Assembly: GCF_000234665.1 (NCBI RefSeq)
Contig: NC_018324.1
Span: 2,860,944-2,924,943 of the forward strand
Origin: Leishmania mexicana MHOM/GT/2001/U1103
Taxonomy: Eukaryota; Euglenozoa; Kinetoplastea; Trypanosomatida; Trypanosomatidae
Direction of reading: 5' to 3'
Length of the DNA: 64,000 nt
Shown here: one piece after another, positions 19,196 through 29,574 of the stretch
Layout of the letters: each line of letters begins with the position of its first letter
Numbering within the stretch: the stretch's first letter is position 1
Position numbers and translations under genes: made by a program
Notes under the pieces: generated by a model
What the model saw: only the letters and a program-made list of their open reading frames with translations
Told to the model about the DNA's origin: nothing
Databases searched by the model: none

Positions 19196-22100
19196 GCTCG
19201 ACCGCGATGCCAAAAGATGGCGGCCGCACGGCGGTGAGAAAGTGCGGGGAGAGTGCAGCGGCAAACGGGAGAGCAGCACCATCTCACAATGAAGCACGCG
19301 TGTGCGCCGTGTGAGGTGCACTGACCCAACTCCTTACGTCGGCAAGCCCTTTCTCCTCCCTCTCTCTGGCTCGCTCATTCTCTCGCGCTGCTGTTGTCGT
19401 CGGGGCACAAAAAAGGTGGAGGAGAGGTGCGTAATGTACGGATGCGCCGCTCTCGCTCAACGACAGCTGCCGTTGCTACGATCGTGCCCAACCTTGGTGC
19501 GCAGTTTTGCGGTCAGCATAGGCAAGGGCCGCTTTCAGGCTCGATCTCTGCCCCGCCCCTTTCTTCCCTCCTCTCCCGCTCTTACTTTTGCTTTACTTCT
19601 CTGTGCGCACCGCCGCCGTGTGTCTGTCTGCATGTGTGCTACGCCCCACCCTCCTTCCCCATCCCCTCTCACTCTCTCCGTGTCTGTGTTGGACGTCCCT
19701 GCGTGCGTAAAGGTCACCGTATTCATCGTGAGCCTGCGCCGCGTTTTTTTTTCTATGGCTCACGGTGTCGACTCCGCCAGCGAGGCAGCGCACGGTGCGC
19801 GAGCGGACGTGGGTGTTGGTTGTTGTTACTTTTACAATCTAGTGTAGCAACGCACGAATCTGACGGAAGAGGCGAAGAAAGAAGAGTGAACAGAACGAGG
19901 GGAGGGGAGGGACGCTGTTGCGTGTTGAAGCGAAACGACAGGAGATGTCCGAAGGGCCGCCCCTCAGATGACGACGCCGTGTCCAACCCTTTTGTCTTCG
20001 TCACGCTCTGTGCCCCCCCCATCAACCCCTCTGCGAGCGCGCTCGCATTACTTGACAGTGTCCTTCACAGAATCGACCGCATTCTGGAATCACGTGTCTC
20101 TTGCCCTATTGCTTGGGGTGACGTGCACGCCGCAGTGCTCGTGGAACCAGCAGGGCCGGTGGCACCACCCTCCTGCCGTTTGCGGCTGCCGAGGACTTGG
20201 CGCGAGGCGTATGCTCCCCTTGTGCTGCCTCCCTTCCTCTGCTAGGCACGCTTCACTTCATGTGAGCGAAACTGCGTCACCGTGCTACCTCTTCTTCTAC
20301 CCTGTCTACCAATCTGTCTGTCCCCTCTCCCAACTTCTCTCTCCGCTTTGCTTTTCACTGCTGCTGCGCCACCGCCATCACCACCACGGCCGCCACCCTC
20401 CCACGCGTGCACGCCACCCTCCCCTCCCTCCTCCCGCAACACTGCACGCACAGCTTTTTTTGTCGTGTTCTTTCCTTCCTTTCTCTTACTTGACTTCTCC
20501 GTTTTTTTTTGTTTTCGTCGCTTCTCGTTTCTTCGCACCCCGCTCTCTCTCTCCTCCTTCCTCCTCCTTCCTTGTCCTTCCTCTACCTTATCTCCCTTCC
20601 TCTGCCCTTCCCCTGCGCTCTCCCCCCGTCGGCGGAACCGCCTTTTGCGCGCGCGTGTGTGTATGTGTGTGTGTGTGCGTGTGCGTGTGTGTGTGTGTAT
20701 CACGGTTTTGTGAAAGTACTCTTTCGTGTGCGTCTCGACGGGTGCCTACGAGTGTCGTTGTTGCGCTTTTCTTCTCTGCATCTCCCACGAGCGTGTAACA
20801 TAACAGCGGAACAACACAAGAAGGGAGGAAAAAAGAAAAGAGGTGTTGAGGGGGAAAACCGAAGAGGTGGCCCTCCTTCTCTTTTTCTGGGTAGGCTAGC
20901 CTCTCGACGTGCCAGGATATAACGAACGTGCGTGGGAGAGAAATAAAAGCGAGGCGATTATCGGTGCGAGGTTGCCGTAACGCCCGGGTACGCACGCATC
21001 GGGCACGAGCACGTACGCGCCTCCCCCCACCCCACCCCTTCACACAAGCGCACACGCCGACACGAAGGCACAGGCGAAACAAAAAAAAAGAGGGTGGGGG
21101 AGAGAGAACGTGCGTAACGAACTCCTGACGCTTTGCTTATTCCGCGCCTCGCGGCCCCTCTCGCTCTATTTTTTGTTTGTTTGTGCTGTGTTGTTTCACC
21201 CACCATCACCATCACACCCACCACACCCACCATCACCACCACCACTTCCCCATCTTTTCCTTTGTGTACTGTGGCCTTTGCTGGTTGTGCTCCGGTGTTT
21301 TTCCTTTGTTTGTTTGTTTCTGTATTTTGTGCTCGTATTGCGAGGCGGGCTCTGCGCTGGGTTGGGCTTCTCGTTCTTCTCAGCTCCGCTCTCTCTCTCT
21401 CACCTGTCTGTGCGACCCAACTCCACTACCTTCACCCCTCCCTCTTCCCCTCCCTCTGCTGATCTCGTCCTCGTTGTCGTTGCATCTCAGTACCCTGCCT
21501 TCTTCTCCTCTTCTGCGCTGGTCTCTCAGACTCCCGTCTTCCTTCCTTCCCCCCCCCCACCTGTCTTTTCTTCTTTTTCTCCCTCCACCTACCCCACCCT
21601 ACCCACTCCAACCCCCACTTGGTAGCAGAAGCATACATCTACACAGAGTCTTCCTCTGCCCTCGCAGCCCTTTTGGGTTGTTTTTCTGGCTTTTGTCTGG
21701 TTTCTTTGTGCGTTCCTTTTGTTTTCTGCGTATCTCTCTACATATATATCGGTGCGAACCAACGCCCCACCAACGCACCTGTACCTTACACCTATACGCA
21801 CACGCGTCAGCGAGTAGGGGGATACAGAGAGAGAGGTGTTAGAACCCAAGCTCTCTTGAGGTTCCAGCTCCCTCTCGGTGTGTGAGCTTGTGCGTGTGTG
21901 TGTTTTATCCCCCATCCCTCCTCCTCCTTCTGCCTATATCTCCTCACTGCTTTTCCTCTCCACCATCGGCATCTCTCACATCAGGCCCCCTCCCCCCTCC
22001 CCCACCGCCACGACTCCCCAGCACTTTTTTAATCACTATCCTTCCTCTCTAACGCCCTCTCGCCCTCTACCCCATCCCCCCTGCTTCTCTGCACTCATTT

Positions 22101-22482
22101 TGTTGTTGCTTTTTTTTTGCCTGCGAGCCTACACGTTGGCAGGTGGCAAAACGCGCGATACACGGGAGGGGCCGAGCAAGCGAGATTGAGCGAGAGACGG
22201 AGCGAATACACCTCCCACACCACGCCAAGCACCCTGGAAAACGCAGTCGCCGTGCTTGCAAGAAAAAATCAACCACAACAAAAAAAAAGAAAGGAATTTC
22301 CTTTCCCGTGCTCCGTCTTCTTCTTTTTCTGTTTCCTTCTTCTTACCGGTTTTGTGCTGCAGTTGTAGTGCTTAGAGAAACAGGAGAGAAAGCGCCGTGC
22401 GCCCGCCCGCCTTGTTTTGTTTGGTGTGCTCGTCTCGGCTCCTCTTCCCGCCTCCCTTCGCTCTCGCTATCTCCCCACCCAC

Positions 22483-22499
22483 CCACCCCTCACACATCT
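22483..22499 (-). repeat. C-run cluster, potential G-quadruplex on the - strand
   Basis: Four C runs of 3-4 are separated by single A (runs start at 22483, 22488, 22492 and 22496). The complementary strand meets the G-quadruplex pattern. Confidence 0.45.
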
Positions 22500-22564
22500 C
22501 TCCCTCTCTTCATTGTTCTTTTGTTGTTGACGTTGTTGGTCGCTTGTTCTCGTCCTGCCCTTTG

Positions 22565-22571
22565 CGTGCGT

Positions 22572-22609
<38 letters not shown>
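22565..22609 (+). repeat. TG-rich dinucleotide repeat
   Basis: Imperfect TG/CG units are followed by a perfect alternating GT run from about 22582 to 22609. Confidence 0.9.
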
Positions 22610-22628
22610 CTCCGCAGGAGGGAAAAAA

Positions 22629-22662
22629 GGAGGAGGAGGAGGAGGAGGAGGAGGGGGGGGGG
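22629..22662 (+). repeat. (GGA)n followed by a run of ten G
   Basis: About eight GGA units run directly into a G run at 22653-22662. This is a strongly G-biased sense strand in an otherwise pyrimidine-rich spacer. Confidence 0.9.
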
Positions 22663-23858
22663 CACCGCTGCCGTCACGAAGGCAGACCGCCGAACAGGAT
22701 CCAGTGAACGATACCGGGAGTGAGCCGCGGCAAAATAAGGGGACGAGGGAAGGGGGAGGGGAAAAAACGGTACGAACAACAAAAAAGGGACGTAGACACG
22801 GCGGGGGAGCGAGAAAGAGAGAGAGAGAGGGAGGAACCGTGGCCTCGTCGCTTCATTTCACTTCTCCTCTCTTCCTCTGCTACGGTTGGTGTTTTGTTGG
22901 TGCAGGTGTACCGTTTGACGACGATAGCGCCTTTCTCTGTGTGTGTGTGTGTGTGCGTGCGTGTGTGACTGTGTGTTTGTGTGTCTGCCTGAGGCGTGCG
23001 TCCTCTGTTGCTCTTGCCCATTTTTTTCTCGCGAGTGTAAAACTTAAGCAGGGAGGGAGACGATAAGGAGGAGGACCAAAGAAGAAGGCAATAAAAAAAC
23101 GCCTCGGTGTGTTTTTTTTTTTCGACGGCGACGAAGGAAAGCACGAGAGACGGAAACGACAAGGCCGCGTAGGCCAAGCCGGTGTGAGAGAACACAGAAT
23201 GTGAAAAAGGGGGGAGCAGCCCGACAAGAACAGAATTTTACGAACGTAGGAGACACAGGCTACGAAAATCAGGGAGGAGCTCTTATTTGTCGATTTGGTG
23301 TCTCCTAGCCCCCCCCCTCGCTCCTTCAATTCTATTTTTGGTTTTACATCCGGTGTCCCTTCCCCCAGCACTCGCCCTTCCTTTTTCCCTCCCTCTCTCT
23401 GTTATCCTTGGGCCGCTGCTCGTTGTTCTCCTCCCTCTCAAGAGTGTTCGTTCATCCTCTATTTGTCCGCACGCGTTAAAGTAAGCGTGTGTCTAAGCTC
23501 GCGCGCCCGTGTGTGCGTGTGTGTTTGTGTGTGTACCCGTGACACGGGAGAGGGGGTTGTGCTTGCCGCAAGCGTCCTTCCTTCCCTCTCCTTTCTTTGT
23601 GTGTCTCACGTCTCCTCGGTCTGTTTGTATTTCCGTGTACCATTGGGGCTTCACCGTCTACACCTCTTGTCCCGTCGTGGCTCGTAGCTGCCGCTCGCGC
23701 TGTACAGGGGTGTGTGGGGGGACGTTTTCTTTGTTTGTTGTTGTCTTCTCGTTTTATTTCTCTGTTTGTGTGCGCTTGCGTCGTTGTGCGGCCGGTCTTG
23801 TCGAGTGTGTGTGTGTGTGTGAACGCGGGCGCGTGTAAGCGGCGCGTCAAAGTCGGTT

Positions 23859-23881
23859 TATATAGATATATATATATATAA
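23859..23881 (+). repeat. (TA)n tract upstream of first paralog
   Basis: An alternating TA run is interrupted by one G at 23865. It lies 300 bases before the ATG of the first paralog. Confidence 0.9.
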
Positions 23882-24026
23882 ACATCTAGGGCCTTATTGA
23901 TTCTCCGTGTCCGCCTCCACCCACACCTTTTTTCTTCTTCATTTCACGGGTCCCTCTCTCGGTTTGAGCTTCGCCTCGTGTGTTCGTTGTTTTTTTTCGT
24001 TGTTGCTCGTCTCCTGTCTGGCGAAT

Positions 24027-24081
24027 CCCTCCCCTTCCCGCCCGCCACCGTCCCCTCCCACACATACACACACGTACGCAG
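24027..24081 (+). promoter_or_regulatory. Candidate trans-splice acceptor for first paralog
   Basis: Pyrimidine-rich tract 24027-24059 is followed, after a CA stretch, by AG at 24080-24081, giving a 100-base leader. It separates the true ATG from the non-ATG open frame running upstream to 23897. Confidence 0.4.
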
Positions 24082-24181
24082 AGGCCTACGCACCAGCAGT
24101 CCTAGTGCTTCTACCAAAGGAGTGAAGCCTAGCCAGATAAAAAGGCGCGACGTGAACCTAACGCCAGCAAAAAAAGGGAAA

Positions 24182-27100
24182 ATGGGTGGCTATCCTTCTC
24201 ACGATGCGCCGAACTTTCTGTTCGCGACGGCGGCTCAGCATCCCAACAACGGCGGTACGACAGAGGTGTGCCTTGTTCCGCTTCTGCGGCGTCATTTCAA
24301 CGATACAAACAGGCGACTGAAAGATGCGGTGGCGCAGCTCTACTTTGATGGTCCACCCAACACGACTGCGCTCGCCCTCCAAGCAATGCAGAACGGTATT
24401 TCCTCGAGTTGCACCACGCCCGACCTCTCGGCGCAGACATCCTTGCACAATATGAGCGACACGGCGGGCAGTGTCATCCCCTCCGCCGGCCCACCGCCGC
24501 AGGCGCTTAACACCACCTTCTCGGGCAGCGGGAACTTCGACCCCAGTGCCGAGACGAAACGGAAGGCTGTGCACGCGTACAAGGCCATGGACCAGCTGCT
24601 GAACGAAATTGAGGCATCTTTCTTTACAACAACTCGTGTCTTGTACGAATCGGCGGCACAGGCAAACGCGAAGGTGCGCGAGAAGCGCGTGGCCTCGATC
24701 AAGGGCATGGAGAAGACAAAGAGCCCCAAGGTTGGCCCGACGGTGGGTGGGCCTGTGAAGGGGGATCTGGCGGCGCCTCGTGCCATCGGCAGCTCCTCTC
24801 GCGCATCGCTCTCGTCGCAGCAGTCGATGACGCCTCCCCCGCCTCCAATGCTGCGGCCGGTGCCGTGCGCAGTGTGCACCATCGAGCCGGACACGTCGGG
24901 CCGTCGAGGCTCGTCAGGGCATCAAAACTCCACGAGTCCCAACGGCGCTAAGGGCAATAACACTCTGACAGCCCTGAATGTTCCGACTCTGACAGCGGGC
25001 CCCAACGGACTGCAGATGTCCGGCTCCAGCGGCAGTGTAGGCAGTGCTCCGTCCTCGCCGGAGTGGGTGACTGTGCAGAGCCGTCGTCTGCGCTGCATTG
25101 GGTACCTCTCGTGCTTTTCGAAGCCGCGAAGCGTCGACTACGAGTCGCGGGAAATCTACGGACCAGAGTCGAAGCCGCCCCTGCACGTGCTACGCATCAA
25201 CGAATGTGGCTCCAAGGGCCTGGACGTGGCATTTGAACTGATCTTCGAGAACGAGTACAAGTACGTGCACCTGCTGGAACCGGTTGTCTTCTTGGCCAGC
25301 ATAATGTTCCGCTCTCAGTACCTGACCAGCAGCATGCTGCAGCGTCCCGTTCACTCCCCTGAGGTGGAGAACGCGTACTACGCGCACCTGCAGCTTCTTA
25401 ACATTCATGTAATGCTGTCAAAAGACCGGGTGCACCAGCTGAAGGTACTACAGGAGCAGCTTCCGCTCCTGGACTTCGTGGAAGAGATGGGTCTTAGCGA
25501 GCGGCACCTTGCCGCAAGCGCCGGCGGTGAGACGGCCTCCTGCGGAGGTGGTGCAGCTTCGCTGGAGACAACGTTGACCGTCGGCGACATTTCGGCAGAG
25601 ATCATCACGGCCGCGACGGCTGACGGAGAAGCCCCGACGAAGGCCGACAGCGACACCTTGATGCAGACCGTTGTCAGTGACGGCGGCGAGGTGGCGAAGC
25701 CGCAGCGGCTGGCCCGCGGCGACGACTCCGAGGACAGGGAGCACTCCGATGTGGACGATGGCGGGCACAAGAGCGGGGCAACCGGCGCGGTCGCCGATGT
25801 CGCAGCGGTGGAGAAGGCGGTGAAGAAAAGGGAAGATGGCGAGAACGAAGATGAGGACGCGGCCGACTCGACCCGAAACACCACGGCGGATTCGGAGAAG
25901 GATGCGAAGCCTAGCAGCGCCTCTGTTCCTACGGCCAGTCGTCGCACACGCCGCAGCCGCCGCCGTCAGCGCAAACAGAAGACGGCTGAGCCGCAAGACG
26001 AGATCTACCGAAAGACGCACTGCACCATGCCTGAAGTTTCCCTGTACGAGTTGAGCTCTGGAGAGTGCGGAATTGAGGTCATCTTTGATGGCGCGTTGCT
26101 CGCGCGCATGATGAAGCTGATTGCCGAGACGGCCGCATACGAGACGGTCAAGAACTCCTTCATCCGGTGTGATATGGGGCCGCTGATGAAGGAGCGCCGC
26201 CACCTAAACCAGAGCCGCCGCGAAGCAATGCAAGAAGAGGGCAGCCTCGAGCGGGAGGAGGAGCGCGTGATGGGAAGCACGATTGTCGCCGCCACGGTGC
26301 GCCACTGGGTGAAGGAGGGCCTTGCAGCCGAGGAGGAGAAGCGCAAGAAGGCGCAGGCAGAAGCAGCGCACGCAGAACAAGCCCAACAGGCCGCGACCAC
26401 ACAGGCCGCGGCCGCTGCAGCGGCCCAATCCCACCCACCCCCGCCCCCGCAGGCGGTGCAGATGATGCACAACGTCCCCGCGATGCACGCCAACGTAGCA
26501 CAGGGCGTTGCACCGAACGCGCTGGCGGGTTCCGCGACACCCACAACTGCTGGGCACACGTTGCTCGCTGCGCAGGCGGCAGCAATGGGGCAAAACCCAA
26601 CCATGTTGCGTATGGGCATCGTGCCGTCCAACCAGCCAACCGCGGCCGCAGCCCCGACCACGGCTGCCACCGCGGGTGCCTCCATGCTCATGTACGTGGC
26701 CGGTGTCGGTTACGTGCAGGTGCCGAGCAACTCCCGAGTCTTGACGGCACCAGCCGCGCCGACGCAGGCGGCGCATCCGGCATACGTGATCAACCCGGCA
26801 ACGGGTCAGCCGATGATGGTGGGTCCTCAAGCCACATCCTCGGGCCCCACCAGCGCCTCTGGCACACCCCCGCAGCCGCAACAGATGGCCTTTCCGTCTA
26901 TGATGCACATGTACAACGTACCGCAGCAACAACAGCAGATGCTAGGGGCCTCACCACAGTACTTTGCTGCTCAAGCAGCGCCGCAGGCAGTGCAGCAATC
27001 GCAGCAGCAGTACCAGTACATGATGGGTCCTGGTGGGCAACTGCTGATGGTGCCGGTGGCGTCTGCGCCAACGACGCAGGCTCCGCAGCCACAGCAACAG

Positions 27101-28192
27101 CAGCAGTTCATGATGGCTGCTATTCCTCCGCATCAAGCCCCGCAAATGCAACCGCAGCAAGTGTACATGAACCCTTACATGATGCCTAGCGTGATGAGCA
27201 TGGCCGCCGCGCAGCAGCACGCTCAGCAACAAGCCCAGCAGCAAGCTCAGCAGCAAGGACAACAAGCCCAGCAACAAGCGCAGCAGCAGGCTCAATATCA
27301 CGCTCAACAGCAGGCCCAGCAACACGCACAGCAGCAGGCCGAAGGGCAGAAAGCCTACCACCAGTTCATAGATGTGCAGGAGGAACTTCAGCTGCTACGT
27401 CAGCTCCAGCAGCAGGCCCAAATGGCCCAGCAGGTGCCCCTCAACGAGCAGCAGCAGGCGCAACTCCTGAAGCAGGCACAGATGATGCTGCAGGCTCGGC
27501 GGGCCCAGCAGGCTCATGCTCAGCAACAGCAAGCACAGCATCAAGCCCAACAGATGGCTCAGCAGCAACAGGCACAGCACCAGCAGGCTCAACGGCAGCA
27601 GCAGGCCATGGCCAGCATGGCGGCAGGAGGCAACCCGCAAGGCTTCGGTCCGCAGAGCGCCGCGCGCACACCGGCTTCTACGCCACCGCAGCAAGGCAGC
27701 GCCGCCGCGCCGCCAGCACCGTACAACGCCGTACCCGGCTCTGCCATACCACCACTGCCACACATGCAGGGGATGCAGCAGACGAGCATGCAAAACATGT
27801 ACGGGCATACCCAGCAGCAGCAGCAGCAGCACCCCGCGCCCACCTCAAATACGTCTGGCAAGGAGGTCTCATCGTCAGGGCCGGCGGCAAGTGCGACCAA
27901 CACGAGCGCCAAGTCGACCAGCGCCAATGCCGGGGCCGCTTCTGCTGGTGTCGCGGGAACAATCGGCGATCAGGCGACCGCCCCAGCGGCGGCGAATCCG
28001 CATCCAAAGACGAACCCGTACAGCTTTGCCGGGATCAACGACGACGAAGATGACGCTGCGGTCGCGCTTGCGGCTGCGACGGCTGCTATGGAGGCTATCC
28101 GCGGGCACGGCGGCATCGATCGCGACGACGACGAGGACGAGGACGGTAGCCAGTTTTTCTCAAACGGTCAGTTTTTCTTCCGTGCCCAGTAG
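24182..28192 (+). CDS. Putatively myristoylated Gln-rich protein, paralog 1 of 3
   Basis: The protein has 1336 residues and no function I recognise. M-G-G-Y-P-S at the start fits N-myristoylation (Gly2, Ser6). Residues 26-41 (T-T-E-V-C-L-V-P-L-L-R-R-H-F-N-D) match paralogs 2 and 3. A diverged helix at about 134-150 corresponds to their T-E-A-D-L motif. R-P-V-P-C-A-V-C lies at about 225-232 and a globular stretch at 300-440. A charged linker follows, then the conserved C-terminal block around 625-645 (G-E-C-G-I-E-V-I-F-D-G-A-L-L). The tail from about 720 is disordered. It holds Pro/Met/Gln segments, a Gln/Ala-rich prion-like tract at about 1010-1143, and an acidic end closing in F-F-F-R-A-Q. 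ATG 24182 is used because the upstream frame begins with a non-ATG codon before the splice tract. A membrane-anchored scaffold or RNA regulator is a guess only. Confidence 0.85.
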   Translation: MGGYPSHDAPNFLFATAAQHPNNGGTTEVCLVPLLRRHFNDTNRRLKDAVAQLYFDGPPNTTALALQAMQNGISSSCTTPDLSAQTSLHNMSDTAGSVIPSAGPPPQALNTTFSGSGNFDPSAETKRKAVHAYKAMDQLLNEIEASFFTTTRVLYESAAQANAKVREKRVASIKGMEKTKSPKVGPTVGGPVKGDLAAPRAIGSSSRASLSSQQSMTPPPPPMLRPVPCAVCTIEPDTSGRRGSSGHQNSTSPNGAKGNNTLTALNVPTLTAGPNGLQMSGSSGSVGSAPSSPEWVTVQSRRLRCIGYLSCFSKPRSVDYESREIYGPESKPPLHVLRINECGSKGLDVAFELIFENEYKYVHLLEPVVFLASIMFRSQYLTSSMLQRPVHSPEVENAYYAHLQLLNIHVMLSKDRVHQLKVLQEQLPLLDFVEEMGLSERHLAASAGGETASCGGGAASLETTLTVGDISAEIITAATADGEAPTKADSDTLMQTVVSDGGEVAKPQRLARGDDSEDREHSDVDDGGHKSGATGAVADVAAVEKAVKKREDGENEDEDAADSTRNTTADSEKDAKPSSASVPTASRRTRRSRRRQRKQKTAEPQDEIYRKTHCTMPEVSLYELSSGECGIEVIFDGALLARMMKLIAETAAYETVKNSFIRCDMGPLMKERRHLNQSRREAMQEEGSLEREEERVMGSTIVAATVRHWVKEGLAAEEEKRKKAQAEAAHAEQAQQAATTQAAAAAAAQSHPPPPPQAVQMMHNVPAMHANVAQGVAPNALAGSATPTTAGHTLLAAQAAAMGQNPTMLRMGIVPSNQPTAAAAPTTAATAGASMLMYVAGVGYVQVPSNSRVLTAPAAPTQAAHPAYVINPATGQPMMVGPQATSSGPTSASGTPPQPQQMAFPSMMHMYNVPQQQQQMLGASPQYFAAQAAPQAVQQSQQQYQYMMGPGGQLLMVPVASAPTTQAPQPQQQQQFMMAAIPPHQAPQMQPQQVYMNPYMMPSVMSMAAAQQHAQQQAQQQAQQQGQQAQQQAQQQAQYHAQQQAQQHAQQQAEGQKAYHQFIDVQEELQLLRQLQQQAQMAQQVPLNEQQQAQLLKQAQMMLQARRAQQAHAQQQQAQHQAQQMAQQQQAQHQQAQRQQQAMASMAAGGNPQGFGPQSAARTPASTPPQQGSAAAPPAPYNAVPGSAIPPLPHMQGMQQTSMQNMYGHTQQQQQQHPAPTSNTSGKEVSSSGPAASATNTSAKSTSANAGAASAGVAGTIGDQATAPAAANPHPKTNPYSFAGINDDEDDAAVALAAATAAMEAIRGHGGIDRDDDEDEDGSQFFSNGQFFFRAQ

Positions 28193-29346
28193 TGAAGAAA
28201 GAATCACAAGAGGCAATGGTTGCTCGAGGGAAAGCGGTCAGCAGTGGTCAGGGGAGGACAACTGTCAGCTCCTCGCCGGCCTCACCTCACCCCACCCTTT
28301 CTCCTCCGCTTGCTTGCATATATGTAGGCGCAGACATGCCGGCGGGTGTGTTTGCGCCTGTGCGCCGCATGTAGTTGTTGTTGATGATGTCTTCGTGTTC
28401 GTTTTCCCCTTATTATCCTTTCGTTCCTTTGCTACTGCTGTTGTTGTTTTGTGTGTGTGTGTGTGTGTTACTTTCGGCCCCTCCCTCCTCCTCCCGCCTC
28501 CCTTTCGTCGCTGCTGTTGTTTGCCTTTTTTTCTCTCTCTGGTCTGTTCGATCTCCGTGCTCTTTTTTGCTCGCCATCCTCACTCCGTGGTGGTGGCGGT
28601 GGTGGTGCTTCTTCGCATTGCCTCTCTCTCTTTCGGTGCGTATGCGTCTCCTCGTCTCTCTTGCTTTGCCGGCTTGAGGCATACACACGCACGCACGTGC
28701 GCGCGCGCCATAGAACCAACAGGAAAAAAAAGGCAGAACAAACGAGTCAGAATGGGGGAGATGAGGAGAAAGAGGCGGCGCATCAAACAAGGAGTGCATT
28801 CTTGGTGTATATATATATGCATGCGTGCGTGTGTGCATGCATGTATGCGTGTGGAGGCACAGAGAGAGAAAAGGCTTCGACAGCCCTGCTGGAACGCTGT
28901 TCCACCGCCCCTTACTCGGAACACACACACACACGCAGACACGTACAGAGAGAGAGGCGAACCCACGAGCAAACACCCACTCATGCACACATGCATGCAA
29001 ATACGTAGGCAACAAGATGGATGGCGGTTTTTTTTCTTCTTTGGCCCCTCCCCACGCGCGCGCGCTCGCTCCTTACCATCACCACCACTTCCTTCTTTCG
29101 GCTTCTCCCCCCCCCCGTCCCTCCTCTCCCTTCCCGCTCTATGTGAAAGGGGTTTGCTGCACGGTTTATGTTGACGCCGCCAATGCTTTGTTTTATTCGG
29201 ATGTTTTTTTTGTCTGCCTTCTTCTTGTGGTTGTTGGTTGGTTGGTTGGTCGTTGATTGTTTTTTTTTGGTTGGGGGTGGTGGTCGCTTGTTTCGCTGTT
29301 GTTGTGATGTCTCGCTTGCATAGGGTGGGGTGTCGTTGGAGTATAA

Positions 29347-29368
29347 ATATATATATATATATATATAT
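29347..29368 (+). repeat. (AT)11 tract
   Basis: This is a perfect alternating AT run of 22 bases about 1.15 kb after the stop of paralog 1. A shorter TA run lies at 28808-28818 and another at 29828-29837. Confidence 0.9.
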
Positions 29369-29549
29369 TTATATGTAGTCCTTTTGTATTCTAATCCTTT
29401 TTTTTGTATGTTTTACTGCTCGCTCCTCTCTCCTCCCTCGCCCTCACACTTTCCTGGTTCATTGCTTGTCATTTTTTTTTCTTTTTTTTCCTTCTGGCGT
29501 GGCGTTCTTCGTCGTCTCTACCTGATCCTCTTTTCATTTCTTCCCCCCC

Positions 29550-29574
29550 CCCCTCCTCCTCCTCCTCCTCCTCC
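29550..29574 (+). repeat. (CCT)n trinucleotide repeat
   Basis: About eight CCT units follow a C run in the spacer after paralog 1. A similar CTC run lies near 40890-40912. Confidence 0.85.

Larger units (their letters stand above)
19196..24181 (+). other. Gene-free 5-kb spacer before the first paralog
   Basis: No supported gene is present. The sequence alternates pyrimidine-rich blocks (for example 20280-20640, 21390-21610 and 21910-22090) with shorter purine-rich islands (about 20810-20880, 22140-22300, 22615-22855 and 23040-23280). TG runs lie near 20654-20699, 22565-22609 and 22937-22955. Open frames of 100-300 codons here encode only Ser/Pro/Leu/Phe or Val-Cys repeats on one strand and Arg/Lys/Glu runs on the other. 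It probably forms the 3' UTR of the Hikeshi-like gene and the 5' leader of the next. Confidence 0.65.

Noticed and set aside
22143..23066. 307-codon open frame before paralog 1
   Set aside because: It contains poly-Gly from GGA/G runs and Val-Cys from TG runs. It is explained by simple repeats.
27516..29174. 552-codon open frame overlapping the end of paralog 1
   Set aside because: The first part is the out-of-frame shadow of the Gln-rich tract (Ser/Arg/His-rich) and the rest is spacer repeat translation.
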